Shown piece after piece: positions 34,053 to 44,894 of a stretch of DNA of 64,000 nucleotides. Each line of letters opens with the position of its first letter. The first letter of the stretch is position 1. Below the pieces are notes generated by a model. The model did not search any database, was not told where the DNA came from, and saw only the letters and a list, made by a program, of their open reading frames with translations. The position numbers and the translations under genes were made by a program. This stretch comes from Psilocybe azurescens (Eukaryota; Basidiomycota; Agaricomycetes; Agaricales; Agrocybaceae): positions 62,001 to 126,000 of the forward strand of contig JAJIRX010000648.1 of NCBI GenBank assembly GCA_023853785.1. The letters run 5' to 3'.

Positions 34053-35761
34053 AGATGAGAGTTGGAGATGAAGTTACGACGTTTCCGAACTTGATCCCCT
34101 ACACTTCTGATGACCTTGAAGGCAGGATCAAGACGTGCCGCCGATGGCACAGGCAAATGATGACGGTTTTCCCATGTCGCTTGGAATCTAATCATTGTAA
34201 TGGGATAAATATAAAGGCACGTCGTAGAGACATCCATTCGACTCCATCCAGATTTGACAGACAATGCTTGATGGAGACCGGGGTCAGTCTTTACTCAAAC
34301 TACGTTCGAATATTGACCACCGGAGGATCCACTCCATTAACTTGTAGCGGGTTACAGTTACAATGCCTATTAATGGCATGATATAACAGCATTCATATTT
34401 TCGTGTTTAGTGCTGCACTTTACACCGGGTATTTTTCCGGTCCCGCTTGTCAGTTACCGTAGCACAACCTGTTCCTGGGCGCCTGACCCTCGGCGGGTAC
34501 ATACTGGGCGCATACGCTCAAGGACGTGATCCTTAGTCCTTCTTGGTCTTGGTCCCAGGCTTGCGATGAGTTCAATTATGCTTATGCACCGCATAAAATC
34601 GAAACAGTCCTGCTAAACTACTCAAATGTAAATAGCCACGGTCAGAGTGAACAATTTGAACGATTTCGATGCCGATTTTGAAACAATTTCGATTGAGTCT
34701 GTTTGAAGCAAAATCGTCGAAAATTACATTGGAGAGGTCTGAGAACCCGCCCCTTGAAGCCCTTTTGCGACGGTTTGGAAAACGAGTTTGGTGTGCTTTT
34801 GAGAACTAGGTTCTGCCAAACCTCGTTCCAAATATTTACCCATCCCAGAACCGGCCACTATATCGATTGATGGAAAGAGCAGGTATAGTCTCCTGGGAAT
34901 TGTTGTAGTGCGCCCAAGATGGAAAAATCAGAGACCGATTCATCGTGTATATCTAAACCAAGTTGACCTGAATTCAGAATAATGCTTAGCAGTATTCAAG
35001 TATGCCATGAGGGGCCTCATTGGCAGTTTGCTAAGTAAATGTGTACGTGCTTGCAAGTGCCAAACACATTTAAAATACACACATCTGAACGTTGAAATAT
35101 CGACGCGTTGATATTGGAGTCTGAGTGACAATCAATGGCCTTGGAATGGCCGTGGAGGAAGAGTGGACTCAGGCGGCGCGCGGCGCGCACAATCCTGGTC
35201 GGCCGGCCATCCGGGACTTCGGCAAAAGCCTCGGAGGCTTTTGGACAAACCGCCGACGGCGGTTCGTCGACAAATTAGCTTGCTTTCAACGTCCTCCGCA
35301 TCTTCCTGGACCTTTGGCCGTCCGTCATCATCCGTCTTTGTCCCCTACCCGCCCGTATCTCTAGTTCACATACAAGAAGGGAATCTCAATCTACCTGGCC
35401 TCATAGGATAACGACGTCGGGATTAGAGTTGAAAGTTCGAAGCCGAAGGGTTAAAAAACTTGATAGGTTTCTGTGGACCTACTGTTGACCTTTTGAGGAC
35501 ATACTTGGGTGAGTGTGGTTTATATGCGCCTCTGAATGAGGGTTAAATACTTGAGGGAACTAATCTTTTACTTTGCGATAAATAGGATTTACATACGAGG
35601 CGGAGTGTCCTTTGGAGGAGCACTTTTTCGTCCTTCCTCTATCTGAGGCTTTGATATCGAGGCACTATTTTGTGGCTACATACTTCTCCGAGAGATATTC
35701 AGAGAAAATACGACGCGTTGCTGGACTCCAGACTCCACGTTGAACAATCTCTACGAACACT
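34053..35761. other. Intergenic region with GC-rich palindromes
   Basis: This is 1.7 kb without a supported gene. At 35160-35270 the composition turns sharply GC-rich, with two perfect near-loopless palindromes (35224-35242 and 35249-35263). Confidence 0.45.
35224..35263. repeat. Two adjacent perfect palindromes
   Basis: AAAAGCCTC, one base, GAGGCTTTT (35224-35242), and six bases later ACCGCCG, one base, CGGCGGT (35249-35263). Each is a perfect hairpin with a single-base centre, in a locally GC-rich island. Confidence 0.7.
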
Positions 35762-37053
35762 ATGCATAGAAATATCTCCAACTCCATTCTTTTGCAACGA
35801 TATCCCCGGATTCTACTAAACTGTGTCCATTCGAGAAAAGTACACTCAGGGACTCGCAACGCGATATTCACTTCATTCTTCTTTCACAATACCCAATGGA
35901 CACCATCGGGCGCGACTTCATCGCCAAAAAGTAAAAGTTTACGAGCTAATATAAGCGAAATGGCGCACCGACCTATGGCGTTACCCACATCTTCGGATTC
36001 ATCTGGAAGCGGCCTTGCCGCATTTCGCGAAATAGAGAAACCAACCGGGATCAAGTTGCTCAAGGTGTACAACCAACTCGCGAAATCCAACCTCACCATC
36101 CTCGTCGTGCTCACCTCGATGTCGGGGGTAGCGCTGTCACCGTACCCCGCAACGATACCCGTGCTGCTCGCCACGGCTCTAGGGACAGTGCTCTGCTCTG
36201 CGTCTGCAAATACATTGAATCAACTGCAGGAGGTGCCGTTTGATGCGCAGATGGCGCGCACGCGGATGCGGCCGTTCGTGCGACGGGCAATCACGCCGCT
36301 ACATGGCCTCGGATTTGCTATTACCACGGGGATCGCGGGGCCGGCGATATTGTGGGGCATGACGAACCCCACGACGGCGTGTCTCGGGCTGGCGAACATT
36401 GTGCTGTATGCGGGAGGGTATACGTGGTTGAAGAGGAGGAGCATTTGGAACACCTGGGTGGGTGCGGTGGTGGGCGGGATACCGCCGCTGATGGGGTGGA
36501 CGGCGTGTGGTGGGCGATTGCTGCCCGAATCATGGTCGATGGACTCAGTACCGCTGTTCCTACCGTCATTTATCTCAGATGCGGCATCAATCCCCGTGCC
36601 TGTAGCCGATCTGACGACGCTGGACAACCCGTTAGCGCCGTTCGCGTTCTTCATGTTTTTATTCAGCTGGCAGTTCTTCCACTTCATGCCGCTGTCGCAT
36701 ATTGTGAGACACTCGTACGCGCAGGCGGGATACCATATGCTGGCAGTGTTTGATCAGCGGAAAAACGCGCTGGTTGCGCTGCGGCATACATTGCTGCTGA
36801 TCCCGGTGTGCAGTGTGCTATTCCCGATTTCCGGGCTCACTACGTGGTGGTTTGCGGCAACGACGCTGGTGCCGAACCTTGTGTGTGCGCGCGGGGCCTG
36901 GCAATTCTGGAAAAGGGCGGGGAAAAGGAGGCGCGAGTGTTGTTCCAGCAGAGTCTGTGGTATCTGCCGGCGGTAATGGGCCTTATGATGTTCCACAAGC
37001 AGGGGATGGAGTGGCTAGAATGGCTAGGTATTGTTGATAAGGAGGATGTATGA
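35762..37053 (+). CDS. COX10: COX10, protohaem IX farnesyltransferase
   Basis: This mitochondrial inner-membrane UbiA-family enzyme farnesylates haem B to haem O, the first step of haem A synthesis for cytochrome c oxidase. The ATG at 35762 opens a basic, Ser/Arg-rich presequence (MHRNISNSILLQRYPR). The core begins LLKVYNQLAKSNLTILVVLT. Prenyl-diphosphate site 1 is SASANTLNQLQEVPFDAQMA followed by RTRMRPFVR (N..D..M.RT..RP). Further on are YTWLKRRSIWNTWVGAVVGG, PPLMGWTACGG, FSWQFFHFMPLSHIVR and the second site YHMLAVFDQRKNALVALRHT. It is intronless over the core and about 430 residues long. After WQFWKR, one base is missing in GGG (36915-36917). Adding it restores GGEKEARVLFQQSLWYLPAV and HKQGMEWLEWLGIVDKEDV to the TGA at 37051-37053. 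The literal frame ends at 36976. I take the gene as intact. Confidence 0.93.
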
Positions 37054-37325
37054 TATGATTGAATACAAAATGATATCAGAAAAGGAAGAAGTAGTATCAC
37101 GTGTGCTTGGCGACAACTATGTTTCGGCTGTCAATTTGAGATGGGACTAATTTGCTATTTTCCCAGGACTAACCCTTGTTCCTTCTCTCCCCTCCACATC
37201 CCCCTCGCCCCTCCAGGCTAGCTGTCCAACGTCCAACGGGCACTCACATTCTTTATTCACCACCTTCTTTCGAATCCCCGTACCTTTCTGGAAAATATAC
37301 TCGTAAAATCACATTATCATACATT
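37054..37325. promoter_or_regulatory. COX10 / surface-protein spacer
   Basis: A 272-bp spacer with a pyrimidine-rich tract (37165-37215) typical of fungal promoters of expressed genes. It is the presumed promoter and leader of the downstream gene. No specific element is claimed. Confidence 0.3.
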
Positions 37326-38964
37326 ATGACTATGCACCAAGTTCAACAACGAAATCACGCTCATCGCATGCTTCAACTCCGCGCGGACCCCCCCACTGGT
37401 GACGCCGATGGAAAAGGTGATACTGCCCCAGGTTCTGGTGGAGGTAGTGGTACTGGGTCAGGTACAGGAAGCGACCTCCCTCCTGTTTCCAAGTCTTCAT
37501 CCTCTGTCCCAGAGTCGACTCCTTCATGTATGTTTTTCTTGTTGCTATCCATTTATGGAATACTCAAAGCATATGCGTATATCGTCCAGCTTCCTCCAAG
37601 TCTCACTCCGTCTCCGTCCCAGCTTCCAGTACTGTCAGACCTTCCTCGACCTCCAGGCCCGCGTCATCGTCGACGAGCATCCCTACCTCTGTCAAGTCTT
37701 CGTCGTCCTCCAGCGTGTCCTCGTCTTCTTCGTCCTCGTCGTCAAGCTCTTCTTCCTCTTCGTCCTCTTCGTCGTCGAGTTCCTCGTCTTCTTCGACATC
37801 CAGCTCGGCCAGCCTTGTAAGTTCATTCACCCAAATTACTCCTTTTCGGTTTTAACGCGTTACTGGGATCAAGACCAAACCACCTACTGTCATCCCGACC
37901 GCCACCCCCGCCAACATAGGTGGTGGCAGCAGCTTCTTCCGTAGCGTCTCCCAAACCGATGTCGATGACGCTGGATCTACCATCACCGCCGAACCCGTCA
38001 CCTCGTCTGGCAGTAAGAAAACTTCCGGAGGTGCTATCGCTGGCGGAGTTATCGGTGCCCTGTTGGGCATCGCTCTTCTGGGATTTATCGTTATGACCAT
38101 GATTGTAAGTTTTTTCTCTTCAAATGTCGAAAACATAAATTTTTATCACCGATCACTCTTCTAGCGTCGTAATAGACGTTCTCGCCGTCACGCCCGTCGC
38201 CATGAGTCTGACTTTGGCAATTTCAACCGTGCGGCGTTTGTCAAAGAGAAGGAACCCCAGGTCGTCCCTGACATGGTTGAAGAACGCGGTCACCACAACG
38301 TCGCGCCTTCTCTCTCTGGCGAAGCGGTTGCCAATCTGGCGACTCCTCCTTCACAGCTCGCCGCAGCAAATGCTTCTGCATCTGCAGCTGCTACTGCAGC
38401 AGCTGCTGCTGCCGCTGCCGCCCCCTCCAGGAACGCCCCAAGTATGTGTATGGAGCCCCCGTCCCCGCCCAGGATTCTGCCGAAGGACAAGCTACGGAAG
38501 CCTCAAACGGCGCGTATAGTGCTGATCCTCAAGCGCAGACTTCTTACAACGCCGAGGCCTACGGATCTTATGCCAAGTACGACGATGCCGGCCAAGGCGT
38601 CGTCGGTGGCGCCGGTGTAGCTGTTGGCGGTGTCTACCAAGACGCAGAACGCGAGTACCAGGGACAACAGGGATATTATGATCAGAACCAGCAGCAGCAA
38701 TACCAACAGGGCTATTATGACCAGAATCAGCAGTACTACGACCAGACCCAGCAGGCGTATTATGAGCAAAGCCAGCAGGCCCAGTATGTCGTGGACGGCC
38801 AGTATGCGCAGCAGTATGATTATTCGCAGCAGCACCAGCAGTATGCCGCGGGTCAGCCTGCGTACCCTGCCGCACAGCCCGAGCAGCATCAGGCGACGGG
38901 ATACCAGCCCCCGCATCCTTATGCTAACGGCTCGGCGGGAAGTAACGCTTACGGTGGAATGTAA
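37326..38964 (+). CDS. Ser-rich single-pass surface protein with Gln/Tyr-rich cytoplasmic tail
   Basis: The ATG at 37326 starts MTMHQVQQRNHAHRMLQLR, then a Gly/Ser/Thr-rich region. After an intron comes a very long Ser-rich stretch (about 37590-37815; more than 25 consecutive serines from TCN/AGY codons), presumably O-mannosylated. One TM segment follows, GGAIAGGVIGALLGIALLGF (38029-38100), then a basic stop-transfer (RRNRRSRRHARRHE). The tail has an Ala run, then repeats of the form GYYDQNQQ / YYDQTQQAYYEQSQQ, and ends SNAYGGM with stop 38962-38964. The layout resembles Mid2/Wsc-type wall sensors or Axl2-like proteins, but no Wsc Cys domain and no clear signal peptide are seen. The frame needs one added C in the C5 run (38421-38425) to pass from the Ala run to LQERPKYVYGAPV. 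The function is inferred from the layout only. Confidence 0.7.
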
Positions 38965-40688
38965 AGTGTTGGGGAGATGAAATTATTATTTGAGGTCGGA
39001 TAGAGGGTGTTTTTGTGTTCTTGGGTTTTATTTTCTTCTTTGGTGGATGACTCCGCTGAGGAAGATTTGAGTCGAGTCGAGTCGACGGGCGTCGTTGTAT
39101 GCCTTCCTTGACTTGGCTTGTAACGAGGGAATTCAAATGCATCTATACTTATTCTTCACCTCTTTTACCATCTCGCTTCTCCTCGCCTCGCTTCCTTTAT
39201 TTATTCATTCACGTTCATCCACCGTTCGCTGTTTTACTTTTATTTTTCTGTTTGTATAATTTTCCTTCCCGTATATGCGGCTCTCACTCTCCCCTATTAC
39301 CAACAACCCCCTCACCCCACCTTTTTTCACTGCTCATTGACGTCTTGTCTACCTGGCCTGGCCGATCCGGATACCATACACACACCTCTGCCTCGCCCTC
39401 GCCCTCGCCGTCATCATACCATTTTAACACTTGGGCGTTGCGGTCGGTCTGGCATCAACCTCACTCCCACTTTCAACCCTGTTTCAACCCCAACCTCGAT
39501 ATGCTTACTCTCCACCGCCTCCTCCCCCCGGGCCCACTCCATGTTAAAACCCATGAAGGGGTCTTGTTTGGGTACGCATACCGCGCGTCTGTCTTTAGAG
39601 GGACAACCGTCGCGGACGCACCTGTCCGTTCTTTGTTTCTGGTCTAAATTGATATTGATATTGATATATTTTTCTTTCGTCTCTCTGCGTCTGCGTCTGC
39701 ATCCCCTTTTTTATGACTTTTCTATTTTACTTTCTGTTTGTGTGTTTGTGTGTGTGTGTGGATTGTAACACCTTTTGTTTCGAAAAAATTGATACGGGAT
39801 TTCTTCCTGGGATTTACCCTGTCTCGACGTTCGATGTTCATCGTTACCACCATCGACATTTCGTCACGTCGTCGTCGTCCTTGTCGTCATCGATAGCCAG
39901 CCGAGTCCGGGATCACATCCTTCTCTTCTCTTCTCCCTACCTCTCACCTCCTTCCCCTTCCCTATACGAACTCGAACCCGTAAATTCTTTATATACCAAG
40001 CCCCGTCGCTCACACTATTCACAATTTATTCCACTTCAATAGATACATAGTTCTTTGTTATTTTTTTTTTTCATTCCAATTCCAATTCCACACTTATGTT
40101 AAGTAAGTACGAGTACAGTACATACGTCGTCGTCGTCGTCTATCTTCGAGCTCTACTCCTCTATGTATGTGTGTGTGTTCCTCTTGTTACAATTGTTTTT
40201 CTTTGTTACATTATTAATCGACTCGGACTAGCTTGCGACTCAGTATTACTATTAAGTGGCCTTTGGGCTGAAGGATGTTTTTGGTAGAGGTGTCAAGAAA
40301 TGAATGAATGAATAGTGTTTACATAGAATTTCGGACAACGAAGGAGATGGAATTGCACTGCATACGCTGCGTTTGGCCTACTTACAATTCATGCGTGGAT
40401 GTGGATTTTTTGGACGTTTGTTGATGAAGATGAAGACTGAGTTGACTATGGCCTATGGACAGATAGTGATTGAACTAGAGTACTCTTTCTATTGCCACAG
40501 TATGATAATTTTCTGCGTGCCTAACCTCAACCCGACGAGTTATGGTTGTGATGGACTACGATTCCTGCACTCCTGCACGACGTGCTCATGCGCACCGGTA
40601 AATTGGGTCTGCTCTGAAAAATCTGCAGATACGTTCTTCATTTCCAAAGCCTTGTTTACTACACAGTATATGCCAGATAATCGCACAA
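38965..40688. other. Long pyrimidine-rich non-coding region
   Basis: 1.7 kb with strong C/T bias over 39160-40160, including TG, CGTC/GTC and TTTATT microrepeats (for example GTCGTCGTCGTC at 40125-40140). It may include the 3' UTR of the surface protein. No supported gene until the tRNA. Confidence 0.4.
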
Positions 40689-40772
40689 GCATTAATGGGG
40701 TAGTGGTAACCTGGGTCGTTGCCATTCGAGTGATAAGCTCGACCCGCCGGGGTTCGATTCCCTCTTAATGCA
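40689..40772 (+). tRNA. tRNA-Gly(GCC) with about 14-nt intron
   Basis: The 7-bp acceptor stem is perfect (GCATTAA with TTAATGC). The D-arm is GGGT-AGTGGTA-ACCT. The anticodon stem GGTCG pairs with CGACC. The loop TTGCCA (anticodon GCC) is interrupted after position 37 by about 14 nt (TTCGAGTGATAAGC), the canonical place for a nuclear tRNA intron. The T-arm GGGG-TTCGATT-CCCT is preceded by a C/C mismatch at the first T-stem pair. The discriminator is A. A TTTT run at 40793-40796 would serve as the Pol III terminator. Confidence 0.83.
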
Positions 40773-40792
40773 CTCGTCAGTTGACAATGAGC

Positions 40793-40796
40793 TTTT
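40793..40796 (+). terminator. Pol III T-run after tRNA-Gly
   Basis: Four consecutive T residues 20 bases past the tRNA 3' end, as expected for RNA polymerase III termination. Confidence 0.5.
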
Positions 40797-41881
40797 GTTC
40801 AGTCTACTAAGTGAACCTAGCGCCTGTCGGTATCCCAGCTTTTTGGCAGCGTTTCATTTCAGAAACGATTACGAAAGTTTTAGCTACTTGCTACAGTGAA
40901 AAGTCCCTTTTCTACATTTCCCGTGTCCCCGCTACATGAGTTGATGGGAGTGCATTTTGAGCTGGAGGCCTGAGATATCACGTAAAGTATTAAAGTACTA
41001 ACTGCCGACTTGCAGAATCCGAGAGTTCTTCTATCCGTTCCCAGTGGTATCGTGTACAAGCACGCTCATCATTTAAATTGTATTTCGACAAAGTTTCGAC
41101 CACCTTAGCATAGCAAGCGCTTATTTTCGGTTCATTCTCTTGCAACCCTCTCAGAATACATGGCTGCTGCACCTTTGCGATGAGGTACTACCTGAGTTGA
41201 TCTGTCATGGCTGGGAAGCAGCGTGTGAGTTCTCCACCATGCCTCCTTTCCTCACCGTTTCCTCGTGTCGTGTCGTGGATCCTTTCTGAATACAGCTTCA
41301 CCCAGCCTCTTTCGCCGCAGAGCATCCATGGGTCACCAGCGCCCTTCTTATATCTTGGTCCTACTACCCCAGCGCCCCATTGAAAGTCCCTTTCAGGATT
41401 GTGTTCTTCTTTATTCGACTTCCTTTCAGTATTTTCGTTAGCATCCTCAGGTGTTTGGGCTTTGGCAAGACAATACAGCGAAGTAAGTGTGGTTACTCTA
41501 CATATGTTTTGATACAGCTCATCATTTCGTGATTTAAGATAGCTATGCTGCGAGATACCAGAGCAGCCATTATGGTGGCCACATTCCGAAGGAGAGCACT
41601 TTCTCCTCTTTTCAGTCATACGCGGCATCGGCGGCAGATGCTGAAACACATGAAGGGGAAGAGGCTCAAGGAATGTTGAGCTGGCTACTTGGGTGGGGTT
41701 GTTTATAACTGGCGTAAAAATCGCAATAAACCACGCGTTCAAGTGAAGTAGCCTTACACAAAAATATGCCGTACCACGACTCGAATTTGGGTTATTGCAA
41801 TGATAAAAGTACAAAAATTACACCGAGCCGCTACGTACTAAGATTCCAGATTTCAGAGGAGATTTAGGAGGCCATGGAATA
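40797..41881. other. Intergenic region with one doubtful ORF
   Basis: A minus-strand open frame of about 200 codons (41814-41188) begins at a plausible Met. It has no recognisable domain, unusual composition and no splice support. I do not call it a gene. Confidence 0.4.
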
Positions 41882-42896
41882 TTATGGGTATCTGGTAGGC
41901 CTTTCGCCGGCCCATCCAGAGCGGGTTTCCTGCATAGAGACCAGCTTGCGTTGACGCCGACGTCGTCGCCAGTAATAGAAGGCCAGAACAGCAACAGCCG
42001 TAAGGCCCAGGCCCAGGCCCACTGTCAATCCGACTGCTTGGGCAATCATTCGCCTGTTAGAGTGCGTCGCAGGGACCGGCGCCGTTGAGCTTGATGACGC
42101 GGAAGTGCTACTGCTCGTCGTAGTGAACGTCGGCAGAGATATCGACGGTGGCAATGACTGGGATGGCAAGAAAGATGTGATTGTCCTGGATATATAGTCA
42201 GCTAGCTGTGACATTCTCAAGGTATAGATTTGATGTACGAACCCGTCTGCTGGAATTGTTATGATAAGAGATTCCAAGTCGAATCGCGTTGGTGTTGAGG
42301 AGGGTATAAAATTAATGGTGAATAGAGAAACATTGTTGTCCGGAAGATTCACGACGGTAAGAGATCCCAATGAAGAATTGAAGAGCGACGACACAACGAT
42401 TCCGTTTGCAGAGATGGTTACATTTACAGTTGCATTAGAGGAAGGGAGTGTTGTAATACCGAGCGCAAAGGCTGGAGGAAGGCTTGTAAATGAATGTGAC
42501 CGAGTATGACAATGTAAAGTACTATACCGCTAAATTGGAAGAAAAGTTGTGGTATGATGTTGGAAGATACACTCGCAGGTCCGAATGTAGAGACTGTTGT
42601 GGATGCTGGATCTGTAGAGTTAGAAAGCTGCCTTAAAAAACCACGCGCGGTAAGCTGCATGTAGTTGGCCGACAACCCCAAAACGCTCACCAAGCCCCAG
42701 CGCACGCCTGTGGATTGCTCGACACTGTGGTTGCATTGCAGACGAAGGGAGTGTAGGTGATTTGAGACGACGTAACTGGTATAGACAGATTACGCAATTC
42801 TTGAGATAGTGTGGGCTGAGCAAGGCCGAGAGTCATAAGAAGAAGTGCGGATCGAGAGAAGAGGCTCCATGTAGCCAGAATAGGGACAGAATGCAC
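41882..42896 (-). CDS. Type I membrane glycoprotein, unknown function
   Basis: The N-terminal exon has a hydrophobic leader (SALLLMTLGLAQPTLSQEL), then NLSIPVTSSQITYTPFVCNA and NPQACAGAW. Two introns join this to QLSNSTDPASTTVSTFGPAS, then FALGITTLPSSNATVNVTIS. The ectodomain has many N-glycosylation sequons (NLS, NAT, NST, NVT, NSS, NVS). The segment before the membrane is Ser/Thr-rich (TTTSSSTSASSSSTAPVPA). One TM follows, VGLTVGLGLGLTAVAVLAFY, then a basic stop-transfer WRRRRRQRK and a short tail ending ERPTRYP at 41882. The initiator Met is not settled: the frame stays open past 42896 without an ATG, so a small 5' exon is likely, or translation starts at MTLGLAQ. It resembles the fungal family of Ser/Thr-rich surface proteins with one TM and a short basic tail. 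No enzyme domain is visible. Confidence 0.62.
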
Positions 42897-44894
42897 CCTG
42901 AATGCCGAAAGGTCAGCATCCAGGGAAGGGCGTCAAACGGCGAGCCAGAATGAAAGTCTCCTAACCAAAGATCGAGGGAGAGGTGTAATGTAGATTCCTA
43001 GGACTGAATAAGGAGGTGTTATGGAAGGGAAGGTGTAGATTTGATAAACTACGATCTATTGCCTTGGAGAGGATGGGCCGTCAGTTGTAACGGCCGCCTC
43101 GTGAGTGCGAGAGGCGAACTCAAGCGACGCAAGAGCCATATCCTTTGCAACCGGAGTTATAAGCATTTGCTTGAAACTGTCGTCAGCTCAGTCATCCCAT
43201 GACCGTCCTTTCCCCATACACATGTCTTCACGTTCATTAAAAGGAAGTCCCTGGATGCCAATCAGTGACATATCTTACCACTTCATGACACTATATGGCT
43301 GGATACGTGGGTTATAAAATCAAACACGATACTGATAGCTGCCAGTTCTGGTACGCGGTGCCTTATTTAGACGTACTTTGGACGTTGGGAACAAAATGAT
43401 ATCGGGCCGCAGAGTGGTAACCATTTCATCAAATTCGCGCCCAGATTAGACATATGTGCAATAGTTCTTGATCCACACCAGACTTTCGGTACAACTGAAG
43501 GTTTAATTCAAGAAAAATGTGAAAGATACTGGAAGCAGCAGAAATTTCAGGATAAGCAAAAAGAAGATGAAAACTTAGGAAAGAAAAGACTCACATTATT
43601 GCACAAAAATCCTTCTCACTGAGGAAGTTTAAATTCCGATCTCGACCAGGCAGCGGAGTCTAGCGGACTAAGTATCGGAGTGAGAAGAAAACTGACGACA
43701 GTGACAAGGCCTTATACACACACTGTTCGGATTTCAAAATATCATCCAATGACTGTCATATTTTAATTTAACGCCCTCTATATTTTAACAGCGAGTGATC
43801 GGTGGCTCCATGGTGGATTGATATTGAAGCCGGATCCTTTTGTTAAGCCTAACCTGGTAGAGTCTTCATCGCAAGGTCCTCGGGTCTAGAAGAGGTTCTG
43901 CATGAGATCATTCATGGCGTAGATCAAGATGAAATGACTGGTAATATTATACATAAATAGAACCGGATTTCTTCGACACAATATCATGCACTGTCTTCGA
44001 GTTGGTTTTTCCTACCTCGTAGAGGACAAATATATTTACCCTTAACGACCAAAGGGCTTCTTGATAGCCTTGTTATCCGCTCACCCTATCATTTACATGG
44101 GAAATAAGTGACTTATATTATGCATATAAATAGAGTGGCTAGCTCGACATCACAACGTTATTCTTGTACCCAAAGGTCATCAAACTGCGGCCGAAGAACG
44201 CTCTGGAAGGGAATTTGCAGTCATACTGTCATAAGATCAAGCAGCAGCAGAAGGATGGTGAAGCTCAGACGGTAAGACAGTGTACAGGCACTGAGAATAG
44301 CTCAATTGACGGCTTCTGAGTGGTCATTCAAAGAATATACGGTGAACTACAAGGTAGTAACAGCGTAGTGAGGAGACTTTGGGTCGTAGTGACGAAAATT
44401 CTATAAAAATATGTCCCTAGCAGTAAAAAGATACCCCCAAGCAACATGAAAGGTAACCAAACCTTCAAGTCGAAGATAAGCTGCACAGTTACCGCAGCGC
44501 GAGCTCTATGGATGCCCTTGTTGTTTATATTTTTGGACATCGATATATCATTTAGATTTCTTGGAGAGTGTAGTACTCGGCTGTGCTGATGCGAGCTTTT
44601 AGTGTCAGCTAAACCTCACTATGACGGTTGCATCTGTTTTTTAAGTACTTGGTCTGAAGCAATATTTATAGATTTTAATCACGTGGAGGCGCCTAAACGA
44701 TTCCAAAGATTGTTGGTATTTGCAACCTGAAGGTATTCATAGTGGTACGTACTTTGCTGTATCCGCCGTCGCCCTCAGCGTCACCACCACTTCACATAAA
44801 ATTGCTCCAAGCGACTTAAAGAGCATCCCCAGACCTTCCTTCTAGCCCTATTTCCTAATAGTGATCTATCATCCTGATCTTCTAAACACTCACG
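42897..44894. other. Gene-poor region
   Basis: 2 kb with only short open frames. I see no repeat with clear ends and no RNA gene. Confidence 0.4.

Noticed and set aside
37603..37830. Minus-strand open frame rich in Glu/Asp
   Set aside because: It is the antisense shadow of the poly-serine codons of the surface protein.
41188..41814. Minus-strand open frame of about 200 codons
   Set aside because: No domain, no splice context and no protein-like periodicity. Probably a chance open frame.
42652..42710. Apparent frameshift after NPQACAGAW in the membrane glycoprotein
   Set aside because: A 59-nt GTGAGC..TTTAAG intron joins AW to QLSNSTD in phase, so no lesion is needed.
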